In this document: in pieces, positions 1-8,676 of the stretch | How positions within the stretch are numbered: position 1 is the first letter of the stretch | Layout of the letters: each line of letters opens with the position of its first letter | Assembly (NCBI GenBank): GCA_014730005.1 | Contig: WJIY01000017.1 | Location: 72,800-115,303 of the forward strand | Reading direction: 5' to 3' | DNA: 42,504 bases | DNA from: Candidatus Babelota bacterium | GTDB lineage: Bacteria > Babelota > Babeliae > Babelales > UASB340 | Notes under the pieces: model-generated | Database searches by the model: none | The model's input: only the letters and a program-made list of their open reading frames with translations | What the model was told of the DNA's origin: nothing | Program-made: the position numbers and the translations under genes

Positions 1-27
1 AACCAATATAGACTTTCCATTCAACAT
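1..27 (-). CDS. Partial CDS: N-terminus of probable FlaA1/CapD/PseB-like nucleotide-sugar dehydratase
   Basis: The minus strand opens at 27 with an ATG and reads nine codons, MLNGKSILV, before leaving the window. An AAAGGA ribosome-binding site lies about 10 nt upstream, inside the end of the fcl gene. This peptide closely resembles the first residues of extended-SDR nucleotide-sugar 4,6-dehydratases of the FlaA1/PseB/CapE type, which begin with a short leader, then the first beta strand and a TGGTGSFG loop. It would be the next gene of the glycan cluster, 13 nt after fcl. Only nine residues are visible, so the assignment rests on resemblance and position. Another SDR or nucleotide-binding enzyme is possible. 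Confidence 0.5.
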
Positions 28-40
28 ATCTATTTATCCT

Positions 41-1150
41 TTACATTACCACTCTATCTGCAATCTGTTTTAGATTTAATGATTGAATCCTCAGGGTACT
101 TAAGTACCATTCATATGTTTTTTTTATTCCTAATTCTAGATCAACTTTAAAACTCCAACCCAATTTTTTAGATTTTGAAATATCTAATAACTTTTTCAAA
201 GTACCGTCAGGTGTTTTAAAATCAAATTTTATTTCACCCTTAAAGCCAACAATGTTTTTAATTAAAAAAGCTAAATCTTTTATTTGAATATCATAACCAC
301 AACCAATATTTATAATTTCACCAATTTCATTATAATTATGATTTTTCATGATATAAAAGGCAGCATTTGCTAAATCTTCCACATATAAAAATTCTCTATT
401 AGGACTACCACTTCCCCATAACCTTACATAATCTGCAGTAATTCCAAGTCTTTGCAAAACTTTTTTAATTACTAATTCATTATTTAAATCTATATTTTGA
501 TCTAATTTATATCCTAAAAAATTTTTTTTTAGATCAATTCTTAACATCTCAATATTTTTTTCTTGTAACAATCTTGCCAAGTGAAACTTGCGTATTAAAG
601 CAGCCAAAACATGCGATGTTTCTAAATTAAAATTATCTCCCGGTCCATACAAATTAGTCGGCATTAAAGATATAAAATTTGTACCATATTGTTCATTATA
701 ATATCTACAGAGTTTAACAGCGGAAATTTTTGCAATAGCATAAGGTTCATTAGTCTCTTCTAAATAATCAGAAAGCAAATATTCTTCTTTTATGGGTTGT
801 TTAGAATTTTTGGGATAAATACAAGATGAACCTAAATTTAAAAGTTTTTTTACTTTATATTTATATGAAGCATGAATTACATTTGCTGCGATCATTAAAT
901 TATCATAAATAAATTCAGCCTTATATGTATTGTTAGCCAAAATCCCACCAACTTTGGCAGCTGCTAAAAAAACATATTCCGGACATTCTTTTTCGAAAAA
1001 ACTCTCAACTTGACTTTGTCTGCGTAAATCAAGTTCTCGAAAATCTTTTGTTATTATATTCTTATAACCATAATCATATAATTTTTTTAATATATTTGAA
1101 CCAACCAAACCGGTATGACCAGCAACATAAATCCTAGATTTTTTATTCAT
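41..1150 (-). CDS. fcl: GDP-L-fucose synthase (extended insert)
   Basis: Extended SDR epimerase/reductase that converts GDP-4-keto-6-deoxymannose to GDP-L-fucose with NADPH, in the cytoplasm. The dinucleotide-binding loop GHTGLVG is at residues 11-17, the serine pair LGSSCIYP at about 107-113, and the catalytic Y137/K141 lie in EPYAIAK. Residues such as AAAKVGGI (64-71) and SGSPNREFLYVEDL (247-260) are typical of Fcl/WcaG. At 369 aa it is longer than the usual 310-320. The extra length is an insert at about 195-240, between the ALIRKFH helix and the VRLWGSGSPNREF motif. Its ATG overlaps the end of the upstream methyltransferase by 8 nt, implying translational coupling. Its substrate is supplied by manC and gmd, about 16 kb upstream in the same cluster. 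Confidence 0.93.
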   Translation of the reverse strand: MNKKSRIYVAGHTGLVGSNILKKLYDYGYKNIITKDFRELDLRRQSQVESFFEKECPEYVFLAAAKVGGILANNTYKAEFIYDNLMIAANVIHASYKYKVKKLLNLGSSCIYPKNSKQPIKEEYLLSDYLEETNEPYAIAKISAVKLCRYYNEQYGTNFISLMPTNLYGPGDNFNLETSHVLAALIRKFHLARLLQEKNIEMLRIDLKKNFLGYKLDQNIDLNNELVIKKVLQRLGITADYVRLWGSGSPNREFLYVEDLANAAFYIMKNHNYNEIGEIINIGCGYDIQIKDLAFLIKNIVGFKGEIKFDFKTPDGTLKKLLDISKSKKLGWSFKVDLELGIKKTYEWYLSTLRIQSLNLKQIADRVVM

Positions 1151-1856
1151 CTTTTTTCTTTAAATAAAAGACCCAACTTTTTGGTATTATATAATTACCT
1201 AATCTATCTATAAACTTAAAATAACAAATTCCATTTGATATAAAATTTGCAAAATCAGTTAATTTTTTATGACTTAAAACTCTACCCATATCATGATTTA
1301 TTCGAAAGGGAGTAACTAACGACCAAAAGATTGTTCTTCTAAAACTATGACTACCTTTCTTAAAAATCTTAAAATTATTTTTATCAAAAAAATCAATTAA
1401 CTCTTTGCGAGTAAAAATATTTACATGTTTACATTTTTCAACCCAATCTGGATCCCAAAAAGAAAAATATTTCTCTGTAATAGAATTAGGTACAGATACA
1501 ATTAAAACTCCATCTGTATTTAATTTTTTGTAAAAATTATCTATCAAATTTTTATAATTTTTTATGTGTTCTAAAACTTCTCTACATAAAATATAATCCA
1601 ATTGCGGCAATTCTTTTGGCAATTCTTCTTTTTCAGCATTTAAACAAAAAAACTTAAATCTATATTTTTGGTCTTTAGTTAATTTTTTCAAAATCGTTTC
1701 TTCAGAATCAGGTTTTATATCAACTGCAACAACATTAAATCCTTTTTTTAGAAAAAAAACAGAATAATTTCCATTACCACATCCAAAGTCCAACACAGTT
1801 TTTTTAGAATATTCACCTTTTATAAATGAAAAATTTATTCCGCCAACATTTTCCAT
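1143..1856 (-). CDS. Class I SAM-dependent methyltransferase
   Basis: Small (237 aa) Rossmann-fold methyltransferase of the Methyltransf_11/UbiG-like kind. Motif I is VLDFGCGNGN at 21-30, the acidic end of strand 2 is VVAVDIKPD, and the post-motif II block is LDYILCREVLEHIKN, followed by GVLIVSVPN. It lies between the ABC transporter (10 nt gap) and fcl (8 nt overlap), so it probably methylates a sugar or a glycan end, as in many O-antigen clusters, where such methylation may cap chains. The acceptor cannot be read from the sequence. The start is ATG with a weak upstream GGA. No frameshift is seen, unlike the decayed methyltransferase near 13.5 kb. Confidence 0.85.
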   Translation of the reverse strand: MENVGGINFSFIKGEYSKKTVLDFGCGNGNYSVFFLKKGFNVVAVDIKPDSEETILKKLTKDQKYRFKFFCLNAEKEELPKELPQLDYILCREVLEHIKNYKNLIDNFYKKLNTDGVLIVSVPNSITEKYFSFWDPDWVEKCKHVNIFTRKELIDFFDKNNFKIFKKGSHSFRRTIFWSLVTPFRINHDMGRVLSHKKLTDFANFISNGICYFKFIDRLGNYIIPKSWVFYLKKKDE

Positions 1857-1866
1857 ATATTTCCAT

Positions 1867-3609
1867 TCAAACTATAACCCTATCTCTTTTTTTATCTTGC
1901 TGAATGTAAACATTATCAACAATTTTTATATCTCCACTTTCAATTTTATAAATTGCTTCACATCTTTGAATAGTTGTTAATCTATGTGCAACAATAATTA
2001 AAGTTTTATCTCTATTCAAATTATATATTTCATCCATAATTTTCGATTCAGTTTCATGATCAAGAGCCGATGTTGCCTCATCTAAAATTAAAATTTCAGG
2101 ATCTGAATATAAAGCCCTTGCTATTGCAATACGTTGTCTTTGTCCACCGCTAAATTTTACACCACCCTCACCCACTTTAGAATGTATACCATCTTGAGTT
2201 TGTAAAAAATTATAAATGTTCGCTTGTTTTAAAACTTCAATAATTTTTTCTTCATCATATTTTCTTCCAAATACCACATTTTCTGCTACGGTTCCATCAA
2301 AAAGATAAATCTGTTGAGGAATATAGCCAATTTTACTTCTCCAAGACTTTAAATTCTTCTCTGTTAATTCAGTTTTATCTATAAAAATAGATCCCGAAAT
2401 AGGTTGATAAAAACCCATTATAATATCAACTATTGTACTTTTTCCTGCACCGCTTTCACCAACAAATGCTGTTCTTTCTCCTTTTCTTATCTTCAAATTA
2501 ATATTTCTCAAAATATTATTTTTTTCATCATAATTAAAAGATAGATTTTGAAATTTGATAACCTTTTGAAAGTTTATATTTTCGTTACCCTGATTTTCCA
2601 ATTCAAATGTTAAATACTCTTGTATATGATTTAAAGCATGTTTAACAAACACAATCTTATTATACTCAGATAAAATTTTATTTATCGATGGTAAAAAACG
2701 ATAAAAAGCAAACGCATACATAGAAATTATTGGTATAATATTTTGAATATTGTTTTGCCAATAAAGCACATAAATAATTACAGCGATCAAAAGAGAAAAC
2801 CCCATTGTCTCAAGAATAATTCGTGGAGAATTTTGCAACATAACATTTAATGTATTGGCTTTCATTAATTTAGAAGTAACATTATCAAATCGATTTAAAA
2901 TCAATTTTTCATTAGACAATATTTTAATTAATTTAAAATTCCAAAACGATTCTGAAAAAACCCGAGCCATTTTTATGTTCAATTCATGACTCTTTTTTCC
3001 TGCAATAGATAATCTTCCTGAAAAAGTTTTCACTATAAATAAAACTTTTATAGACAAAAGAAAAGTTAAAACACAAGTCATTTTCCAATTAACCCATAAA
3101 AGAGTTAAATAAATAAATCCGACAGTAAGACTTTCAGCGCTTATTGTTAATAAAGCTAAAACAATCTGCGATACTTGTCCAGATGATCCAAAAATAACTG
3201 TACTAATTTTAGATGAATTATTAGATGTAAGATTTTTATATTTAAAATTTAAACAATATTCTAAAAACTTATAGGATAATCGTTTAAACCGACCTTGAGA
3301 AAATCGACTCATCGAATAATTAAAAAGAGATATAATAAAACCACGAAAAAAATAAAATAATATTAATGAAAAGCCAAAATAAATAACAAATTGACTTGTA
3401 GAACTAAAATTAAAAAAATTATAAACATAACTTGCATATTTGTTTTTAAATATACTATCTAAATTAGTCGCAACAGCAGCAAAAAGCATTATTAATGAAA
3501 TGCTAAATGTTTCTAAAAAAGAAACAAAAATTGATGCTAACAACAATAATAAAATAATTTTTTTTTCTCGTTTTGTAAGCAATAAATTTAGTCTTCCAAT
3601 CAAAGTCAT
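1867..3609 (-). CDS. ABC transporter, fused permease/ATPase; likely lipid-linked glycan flippase (MsbA/PglK-like)
   Basis: The 580-aa half-transporter has an N-terminal six-helix membrane domain (about 18-320) and a C-terminal ATPase. Walker A GESGAGKS is at 384-391, the Q-loop is in IPQQIYLF (about 430-437), the signature FSGGQRQR at 486-493, Walker B ILILDE at 506-511, and the switch histidine of AHRL at about 542. This is the type IV exporter architecture of MsbA and of PglK, which flips undecaprenyl-PP-oligosaccharides. Its position among glycosyltransferases, with no Wzx in the window, favours a glycan-lipid flippase as homodimer in the inner membrane. Its ATG overlaps the upstream GT4 stop as ATGA. 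The substrate is inference; a general lipid exporter is the alternative. Confidence 0.88.
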   Translation of the reverse strand: MTLIGRLNLLLTKREKKIILLLLLASIFVSFLETFSISLIMLFAAVATNLDSIFKNKYASYVYNFFNFSSTSQFVIYFGFSLILFYFFRGFIISLFNYSMSRFSQGRFKRLSYKFLEYCLNFKYKNLTSNNSSKISTVIFGSSGQVSQIVLALLTISAESLTVGFIYLTLLWVNWKMTCVLTFLLSIKVLFIVKTFSGRLSIAGKKSHELNIKMARVFSESFWNFKLIKILSNEKLILNRFDNVTSKLMKANTLNVMLQNSPRIILETMGFSLLIAVIIYVLYWQNNIQNIIPIISMYAFAFYRFLPSINKILSEYNKIVFVKHALNHIQEYLTFELENQGNENINFQKVIKFQNLSFNYDEKNNILRNINLKIRKGERTAFVGESGAGKSTIVDIIMGFYQPISGSIFIDKTELTEKNLKSWRSKIGYIPQQIYLFDGTVAENVVFGRKYDEEKIIEVLKQANIYNFLQTQDGIHSKVGEGGVKFSGGQRQRIAIARALYSDPEILILDEATSALDHETESKIMDEIYNLNRDKTLIIVAHRLTTIQRCEAIYKIESGDIKIVDNVYIQQDKKRDRVIV

Positions 3610-4820
3610 AAAATTAATTCTCGTTTTTTATAAATATTTTGAATCTTTTTTATTTGATCTTTTATATCAAAGTTTTTAATACAATATTGATAACCATTTT
3701 CACCAATTTTTTTATTTAAACCTTCATTTATCAATAACATATTCAATTTTTCAACCCACATTTTATAATTTTGCGGTTCAATTAAAAAACCAGTTTTACC
3801 ATCAATTATTAATTCATTTAATGGTGCCAATTTTGATGCAACAACAGGTTTAGCCATAAATCCTGCCTCTATAATAGGTCTTGCAAAATGTCCGACTGTT
3901 GCAGGAAAAACTATAACATCACAAGCAGCCATCACTTCCTCAATATTATTTATAGCTCCCAAAAATAAGACATTTTTTTTTATCGACTGCAAAATTTTAT
4001 TAACTCTTTTTTTATATACTTGTGAGGGAAAATGATTTTTTAAATTAAATTTGCTACAAATCTGTAAATTAAAATCTCCTGCAACTAAAAGCTGAACATC
4101 TGATCTTAATTTTAATAATCTTTTAAATATTTCAAAAATTATCAATGTTCCTTTTTCTTTAGATAATCCTCCCAAAAATAAAATTTTAGGTGTTTGAGTA
4201 GATAAATTGTATTTTAATAAAAAATTATTCATCAAAATATTTCTATTAAATTTTTTAGAATCAACGGCATTATAAATAATATTAACTTTAGAATTTGTCT
4301 TCCAAGGTAAAGAATCATTTTTACAAATTGGAACAATTGCACTCGAATATTTATCAACATATTTTTTAATAATTTTTTTTCTAAATCCCAAATAACCCTT
4401 AGCTAAAGGCTCACGAACATGAAAAATAACAGGTATATTTTTTTTATATGCAACCTTTGCCCATGCAATCAATGAACTTGTATTTAAATGAACTAAATCA
4501 GGCTGAATTTTTTCAAACCAATAATTCGCCACATAATAAATTGTTTTAAATGTATCTTTTAAAACTTTAAAAAATAAATGTGGATGATACCATTTATACC
4601 AACAAATTTTAGTATGAGAAAAATCATACAAATTCAAAGGCCCATAAACTTCAATCCCTTTAGATTTATATAAATCAACAACTTGAGAACCTTGCAAAAA
4701 CAAAACAATAGGATGATATTTTTCTTTATCCAAATTTTCGATCAAATATAATAAACTTAAAGGAGCTCCTCCAAGGCCTTTACCATGATGAATATATAAG
4801 ATTTTTTTCTTTCTATACAT
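3606..4820 (-). CDS. GT4 family glycosyltransferase
   Basis: GT-B fold retaining glycosyltransferase, 404 aa from the chosen start. The N-domain opens with KKILYIHHGKGLGGAPLSL (the glycine-rich GGA loop), and the C-domain has LFLGGLSKEKGT at about 215-225. The sugar-nucleotide site is ARPIIEAGFMAKPVVAS at about 313-329. The second glutamate of the E-x7-E motif is E318; the first position is a glycine (G310), as in a subset of the family. A longer frame begins at 4859. The ATG at 4820 is preferred because AGGAG stands 7 nt before it, and it leaves 29 nt after ugd. The donor and acceptor sugars cannot be told. The stop overlaps the ABC transporter start by 4 nt. Confidence 0.87.
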   Translation of the reverse strand: MYRKKKILYIHHGKGLGGAPLSLLYLIENLDKEKYHPIVLFLQGSQVVDLYKSKGIEVYGPLNLYDFSHTKICWYKWYHPHLFFKVLKDTFKTIYYVANYWFEKIQPDLVHLNTSSLIAWAKVAYKKNIPVIFHVREPLAKGYLGFRKKIIKKYVDKYSSAIVPICKNDSLPWKTNSKVNIIYNAVDSKKFNRNILMNNFLLKYNLSTQTPKILFLGGLSKEKGTLIIFEIFKRLLKLRSDVQLLVAGDFNLQICSKFNLKNHFPSQVYKKRVNKILQSIKKNVLFLGAINNIEEVMAACDVIVFPATVGHFARPIIEAGFMAKPVVASKLAPLNELIIDGKTGFLIEPQNYKMWVEKLNMLLINEGLNKKIGENGYQYCIKNFDIKDQIKKIQNIYKKRELIL

Positions 4821-4849
4821 TGAGGCGCTCCTAAAAAAATATCTTTTTT

Positions 4850-6241
4850 TTAAATACAAGAGCCAGGCTGTTTTTCTTTTGTCGTCTTTAAAAAATCTAA
4901 ATCTTTTTTAATATTATTAATATTATTTCTGCCAATACTAAAATACTTAATATTATTATTTTTCATAATGAATGGATCAAAAATATTCCTTGCATCAAAA
5001 ACCGTTTTATCTTTTAATAAGCAAAAATTTTGAATTTTTGAATTCAAAAATTCACGCCATTCTGTTAAAACAATCAAACAATCAGATTTTTCTAAAACCT
5101 CTTTTGCTGTATTTTTAAAAATTATTTTATCCCCAAAAATTGATTTCATGTTTTTCCATGCAACAGGATCATAAGCAATAATTTTTGCTTTTTGCTCTAA
5201 TAATTTTTCAATCACATCAATTGATGGAGCACAGCGGATATCATCCGTTTCTGGCTTAAATGCTAAACCCCAAATACCAATAACTTTTTTAGATATTTCT
5301 TTTCCATAAAAATTCAATATATGCTCAATAAACCATTTTTTTTGATCTTCGTTAATTTTATCAACTTGAGACACTAAACTCATCTCACAATCATTTTCCT
5401 CGCCCGTATTAATTAATGCTTTAACATCCTTGGGAAAACAACTACCTCCATATCCAATTCCCGCATTTAAAAAACAAGGCCCTATCCTTTTATCTAACGC
5501 CATACCTAACTTAATTTGAGATATATCAGCACCAACCTTATCTGCCAATAATGATAACTGGTTCATAAAACTTATTCGTGTAGCAAGCATTGCATTACTT
5601 GCATATTTTGTCAGTTCAGATGACTCCCGATTCATAACTATAAATTGTTCATCTTGCTTAATAAAAGGACGATATAAAGAATATAAAATTTGTTTTGCTT
5701 TTTCAGAGTTAATTCCTACAACAACACGATCTGGTATTAAAAAATCATGTAAAGCATCACCCTCTTTTAAAAATTCAGGATTTGAAGCAACATCAAATTC
5801 AAAATCAAGTTCTCTTTTTTTTAATTCTTTTGAAATTATAGTCTCAACTTTTATAGCAGTACCAACAGGCACAGTAGACTTATTAACAAACAAACAATAA
5901 CGATCTAAAGATTGACCAACCTCTTTTGCAACTCCCCAAACAGCAGATAAATCAGCTTTACCATCTTGCATTGACGGAGTACCGACACAAGAAAAAATAA
6001 TTTCAGGATGATGTTTCAAGACATCTGCAATATTTTGTACAAACACAATTCGATTATTTATAATTGCATCTGTTACTAGTTGATCCAGCCCTGGTTCATA
6101 AAAAGGAACATTGCCCTTTTGTAATTTTTCAATCTTAGAAATATCCCGTTCTACAATGATTACAAAATTATCCTTCTGTGCAAAACAAGCACCTGTAACT
6201 AACCCTACATAACCCGCACCAACTACCGCGACCTTTCTCAT
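4850..6241 (-). CDS. ugd: UDP-glucose 6-dehydrogenase
   Basis: Makes UDP-glucuronate from UDP-glucose by two NAD-dependent oxidations. The N-terminal NAD loop is VVGAGYVGLVTG (6-17), followed by the conserved KSTVPVGT (121-128) and NPEFLKEGDA (154-163). The catalytic cysteine is C268 in GYGGSCFPKD, and the C-terminal domain contains IGIWGLAFKPETDDIR. Length (463 aa) is normal for class II Ugd. AAAGGA precedes the ATG by about 5 nt. In this cluster UDP-GlcA feeds the UDP-xylose synthase at 10.8-11.8 kb and may also be a donor itself. It differs from the second nucleotide-sugar dehydrogenase at 28.4-29.7 kb, which is WecC-like. Confidence 0.95.
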   Translation of the reverse strand: MRKVAVVGAGYVGLVTGACFAQKDNFVIIVERDISKIEKLQKGNVPFYEPGLDQLVTDAIINNRIVFVQNIADVLKHHPEIIFSCVGTPSMQDGKADLSAVWGVAKEVGQSLDRYCLFVNKSTVPVGTAIKVETIISKELKKRELDFEFDVASNPEFLKEGDALHDFLIPDRVVVGINSEKAKQILYSLYRPFIKQDEQFIVMNRESSELTKYASNAMLATRISFMNQLSLLADKVGADISQIKLGMALDKRIGPCFLNAGIGYGGSCFPKDVKALINTGEENDCEMSLVSQVDKINEDQKKWFIEHILNFYGKEISKKVIGIWGLAFKPETDDIRCAPSIDVIEKLLEQKAKIIAYDPVAWKNMKSIFGDKIIFKNTAKEVLEKSDCLIVLTEWREFLNSKIQNFCLLKDKTVFDARNIFDPFIMKNNNIKYFSIGRNNINNIKKDLDFLKTTKEKQPGSCI

Positions 6242-6257
6242 ATCATTCCTTTACCTT

Positions 6258-7403
6258 TTATAAACAACTATTCCAAAAATCATATGTCCCTTTTGCTATT
6301 ATTTCGTAGGAATACTTTTCTAAAAATCTCTCATGCCCCATTTTTCCCATTTTTTCCCGAAGATGCGCTGAAGAAAAAAAGCAATCTAATTTCTCAGATA
6401 AATCATCGCAATTATTTTGTTCAAAAATTAGCCCTGAATCTCCTATAACATTAGGTATATCTCCCGCAGAACTACCAATTACTGGAACTTTACATGCCAT
6501 TGCCTCAATTAATATATGCCCAAATTGTTCTTTCCAACTTTCAGTATCATAAGAAGGTAAAATTAAACCATCAATTTGTTGCAAAATAGAAGCTACTTTT
6601 TTGTGTTGCACAGAGTTTTTAAATTCAATACGTTTTTTCAAATTTTTTTTAAATGCATAATCAACTAACTCTTTTTTATCTTTTCCTTCACCAATAAAAA
6701 TTAAATTCCAATTTTCATATTTATCGGCCAATTTTGAAAATGCATCAACCAATAAAAATATTCCCTTTTCTCTTACTATTCTTCCAATGAATCCAATATA
6801 TTTTTTATCAAAATTTTTATTAGTTTTGTATGCAGGAAAAAAATAATTTTGATTTACACCAAGTTGCAACAAAACCTTTATTGGTCTTTTAAATTTTTTC
6901 TCTTTTAAAATATTACCTGCCTCTAAATTACCAACAATAGCAGCATTTGAATTTTTCAAATTAAATTTTTCTATGAATTTCCAAATAAGTTTATATTTTA
7001 AAGAATGTTTTTGTTTCCAATTAACCCATGTAAAAAATATAAATTTTGCTCTTCTGCAAAAAATTTTTGAAAATAGAATTGTTTGAAAATAAGAAAAAGC
7101 ATTATCACCCTGTTCAACATGAATTAAATCCGGCTTAAAATTTTTTAATAATTGCGCCAAACAAAAAAAGTTGTATCCATATAAAACTTCATTCCCACAG
7201 TTAAAAGTTTTACAAGATACAAATTCACAGTTATCAAGATTATCTTTATATAAATCACCAGCATTAAGATTAAAAAGTGTGGCAGGCCAAAAACTTGGAA
7301 TCAAAACTTTAAGAAAAACATCAGGATATTTATATGCAAATCTTTTCCACTTTTCACGATTTATAGGGGCAATATATGTATGGCCTATTACAAGAACTTT
7401 CAT
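6258..7403 (-). CDS. GT4 family glycosyltransferase
   Basis: A 381-aa GT-B enzyme. The C-terminal nucleotide-sugar domain starts with IGFIGRIVREKGIFLLVDAF (GRIVREKG at 207-214). It carries the full E-x7-E motif, E292 and E300 in EQFGHILIEAMACKVPVIG, followed by GDIPNVIGDSG. The N-domain has the usual HVEQGDNAFSYF acceptor-side segment. It starts with ATG 13 nt after the preceding gene's stop; no good ribosome-binding site is visible, so coupling is likely. It is one of four GT4 paralogs in the cluster and probably adds one sugar of the repeat unit. Specificity is unknown. Confidence 0.88.
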   Translation of the reverse strand: MKVLVIGHTYIAPINREKWKRFAYKYPDVFLKVLIPSFWPATLFNLNAGDLYKDNLDNCEFVSCKTFNCGNEVLYGYNFFCLAQLLKNFKPDLIHVEQGDNAFSYFQTILFSKIFCRRAKFIFFTWVNWKQKHSLKYKLIWKFIEKFNLKNSNAAIVGNLEAGNILKEKKFKRPIKVLLQLGVNQNYFFPAYKTNKNFDKKYIGFIGRIVREKGIFLLVDAFSKLADKYENWNLIFIGEGKDKKELVDYAFKKNLKKRIEFKNSVQHKKVASILQQIDGLILPSYDTESWKEQFGHILIEAMACKVPVIGSSAGDIPNVIGDSGLIFEQNNCDDLSEKLDCFFSSAHLREKMGKMGHERFLEKYSYEIIAKGTYDFWNSCL

Positions 7404-7416
7404 AACTATTCAACAG

Positions 7417-8676
7417 TTAAATCAATGTCTCTTGTTCTACAAACTTTTTGTTATTTAAATTATCACTATTATCATTTCTTTCAAACATTTTTTTCAGTTC
7501 AGGGTAAACATGACAAAGACCAACTTTAAAAATTGAATAAATTTTATCCTGAGAAAAATTTTGTTCAATCAAACGCATTGCATTATTACTCATTTTTAAA
7601 TATAAATCAGGTGATGATAAAATTTTAATAGATTTTTTTATCATTTCCTTATCATCATTAATTTTCACCAAATATCCATTTTGTCCATCAATCACATAAT
7701 CTCGAGTACCGCCACAATCGGTTGCAACTATTGGAATACCGTAAGACAAAGCCTCCAATCCAACAATCCCTAAACCTTCTTGATATGAAGTAATCAACAT
7801 TAATGAAGATTTTTTATAATATTTTTCAATATCTTGAAAATCTAATAAACCTGTAAAAATAATATTTTTAAATGATTCAAAACCTTCAAACTTTCCTAAC
7901 ACCTTACTAGATGGTTTCATTCCAACCACATACAATTTCAATTCGGAATCCTTTTCATACAAACTATCGAAAACACGTAATAACATTTGTATATTTTTCC
8001 TTGGATCTGAAAATCTACCAACAGCAATTATATTTTTATTTAATTTGTTAGAACTTTTGATTTTAATTGGAAAATTACAAATCATTAAATTGTCTCTTTG
8101 ATATCCTAAGACTTGATCTACTCTCTTTTTTGTATTTTTACTTATAGTCCAAATAAAATCAGCTTTGCTTAAAATTTCTTTTTCAATTTTCTTCATCTTA
8201 ATTAAAGCCAATTTATCAATCAAATACCTAAACCAATTCAATTCTTTTACTCTGTCTAACTTGTCATCTTGATATGCTGTTCCAATCCACATAGCAAACT
8301 TTTTATTTAATTGAACTAAAGGGTATGCCGCAATACAAGACCCGCTTTTCATAAAAAAATAATCATAATCACGCAAAACTTTTTTCCAATCATTAATCGA
8401 AAATTTATAATGCCCAGGTTCCCAAAATGACCATCTTGCACCAATTTCTACACATTTCATTCCAAAATATGATTCATGCTTAATACTTGAACTAAATTTT
8501 ATCGGTCTTAGGTGTGCAGAAAGATCTTCATCAAAACTAAGAACAAAAATAGTTGGGTCGAAATATTTTTCACAAAATTTATAAACCTCTTTTACACATG
8601 TTAATACACCACCATATCCATAAGAATTTTTTATTGTTAAAATTGCAATTTTAGGTTTACAAAAATTTGAACTCAT
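7417..8676 (-). CDS. GT4 family glycosyltransferase
   Basis: A 419-aa GT-B glycosyltransferase. The N-terminal loop is NSYGYGGVLTCV (17-28). The C-domain begins at IIAVGRFSDPRKNIQMLLRV (216-235). The E-x7-E pair is E300/E308 in SYQEGLGIVGLEALSYGIP, followed by ATDCGGTRDYV, a standard donor-phosphate loop. An AAAGGG-type ribosome-binding site precedes the ATG at 8676. The first 20 nt overlap the 3' end of the CgeB-like gene. The charged C-terminal tail after residue 395 (MFERNDNSDNLNNKK) is outside the conserved fold. Sugar specificity cannot be assigned. Confidence 0.88.
   Translation of the reverse strand: MSSNFCKPKIAILTIKNSYGYGGVLTCVKEVYKFCEKYFDPTIFVLSFDEDLSAHLRPIKFSSSIKHESYFGMKCVEIGARWSFWEPGHYKFSINDWKKVLRDYDYFFMKSGSCIAAYPLVQLNKKFAMWIGTAYQDDKLDRVKELNWFRYLIDKLALIKMKKIEKEILSKADFIWTISKNTKKRVDQVLGYQRDNLMICNFPIKIKSSNKLNKNIIAVGRFSDPRKNIQMLLRVFDSLYEKDSELKLYVVGMKPSSKVLGKFEGFESFKNIIFTGLLDFQDIEKYYKKSSLMLITSYQEGLGIVGLEALSYGIPIVATDCGGTRDYVIDGQNGYLVKINDDKEMIKKSIKILSSPDLYLKMSNNAMRLIEQNFSQDKIYSIFKVGLCHVYPELKKMFERNDNSDNLNNKKFVEQETLI

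Noticed and set aside
4821-4859. N-terminal extension of the GT4 gene to 4859
   Set aside because: A strong AGGAG site places the start at 4820, and the extra 13 residues lie before the first strand of the fold.
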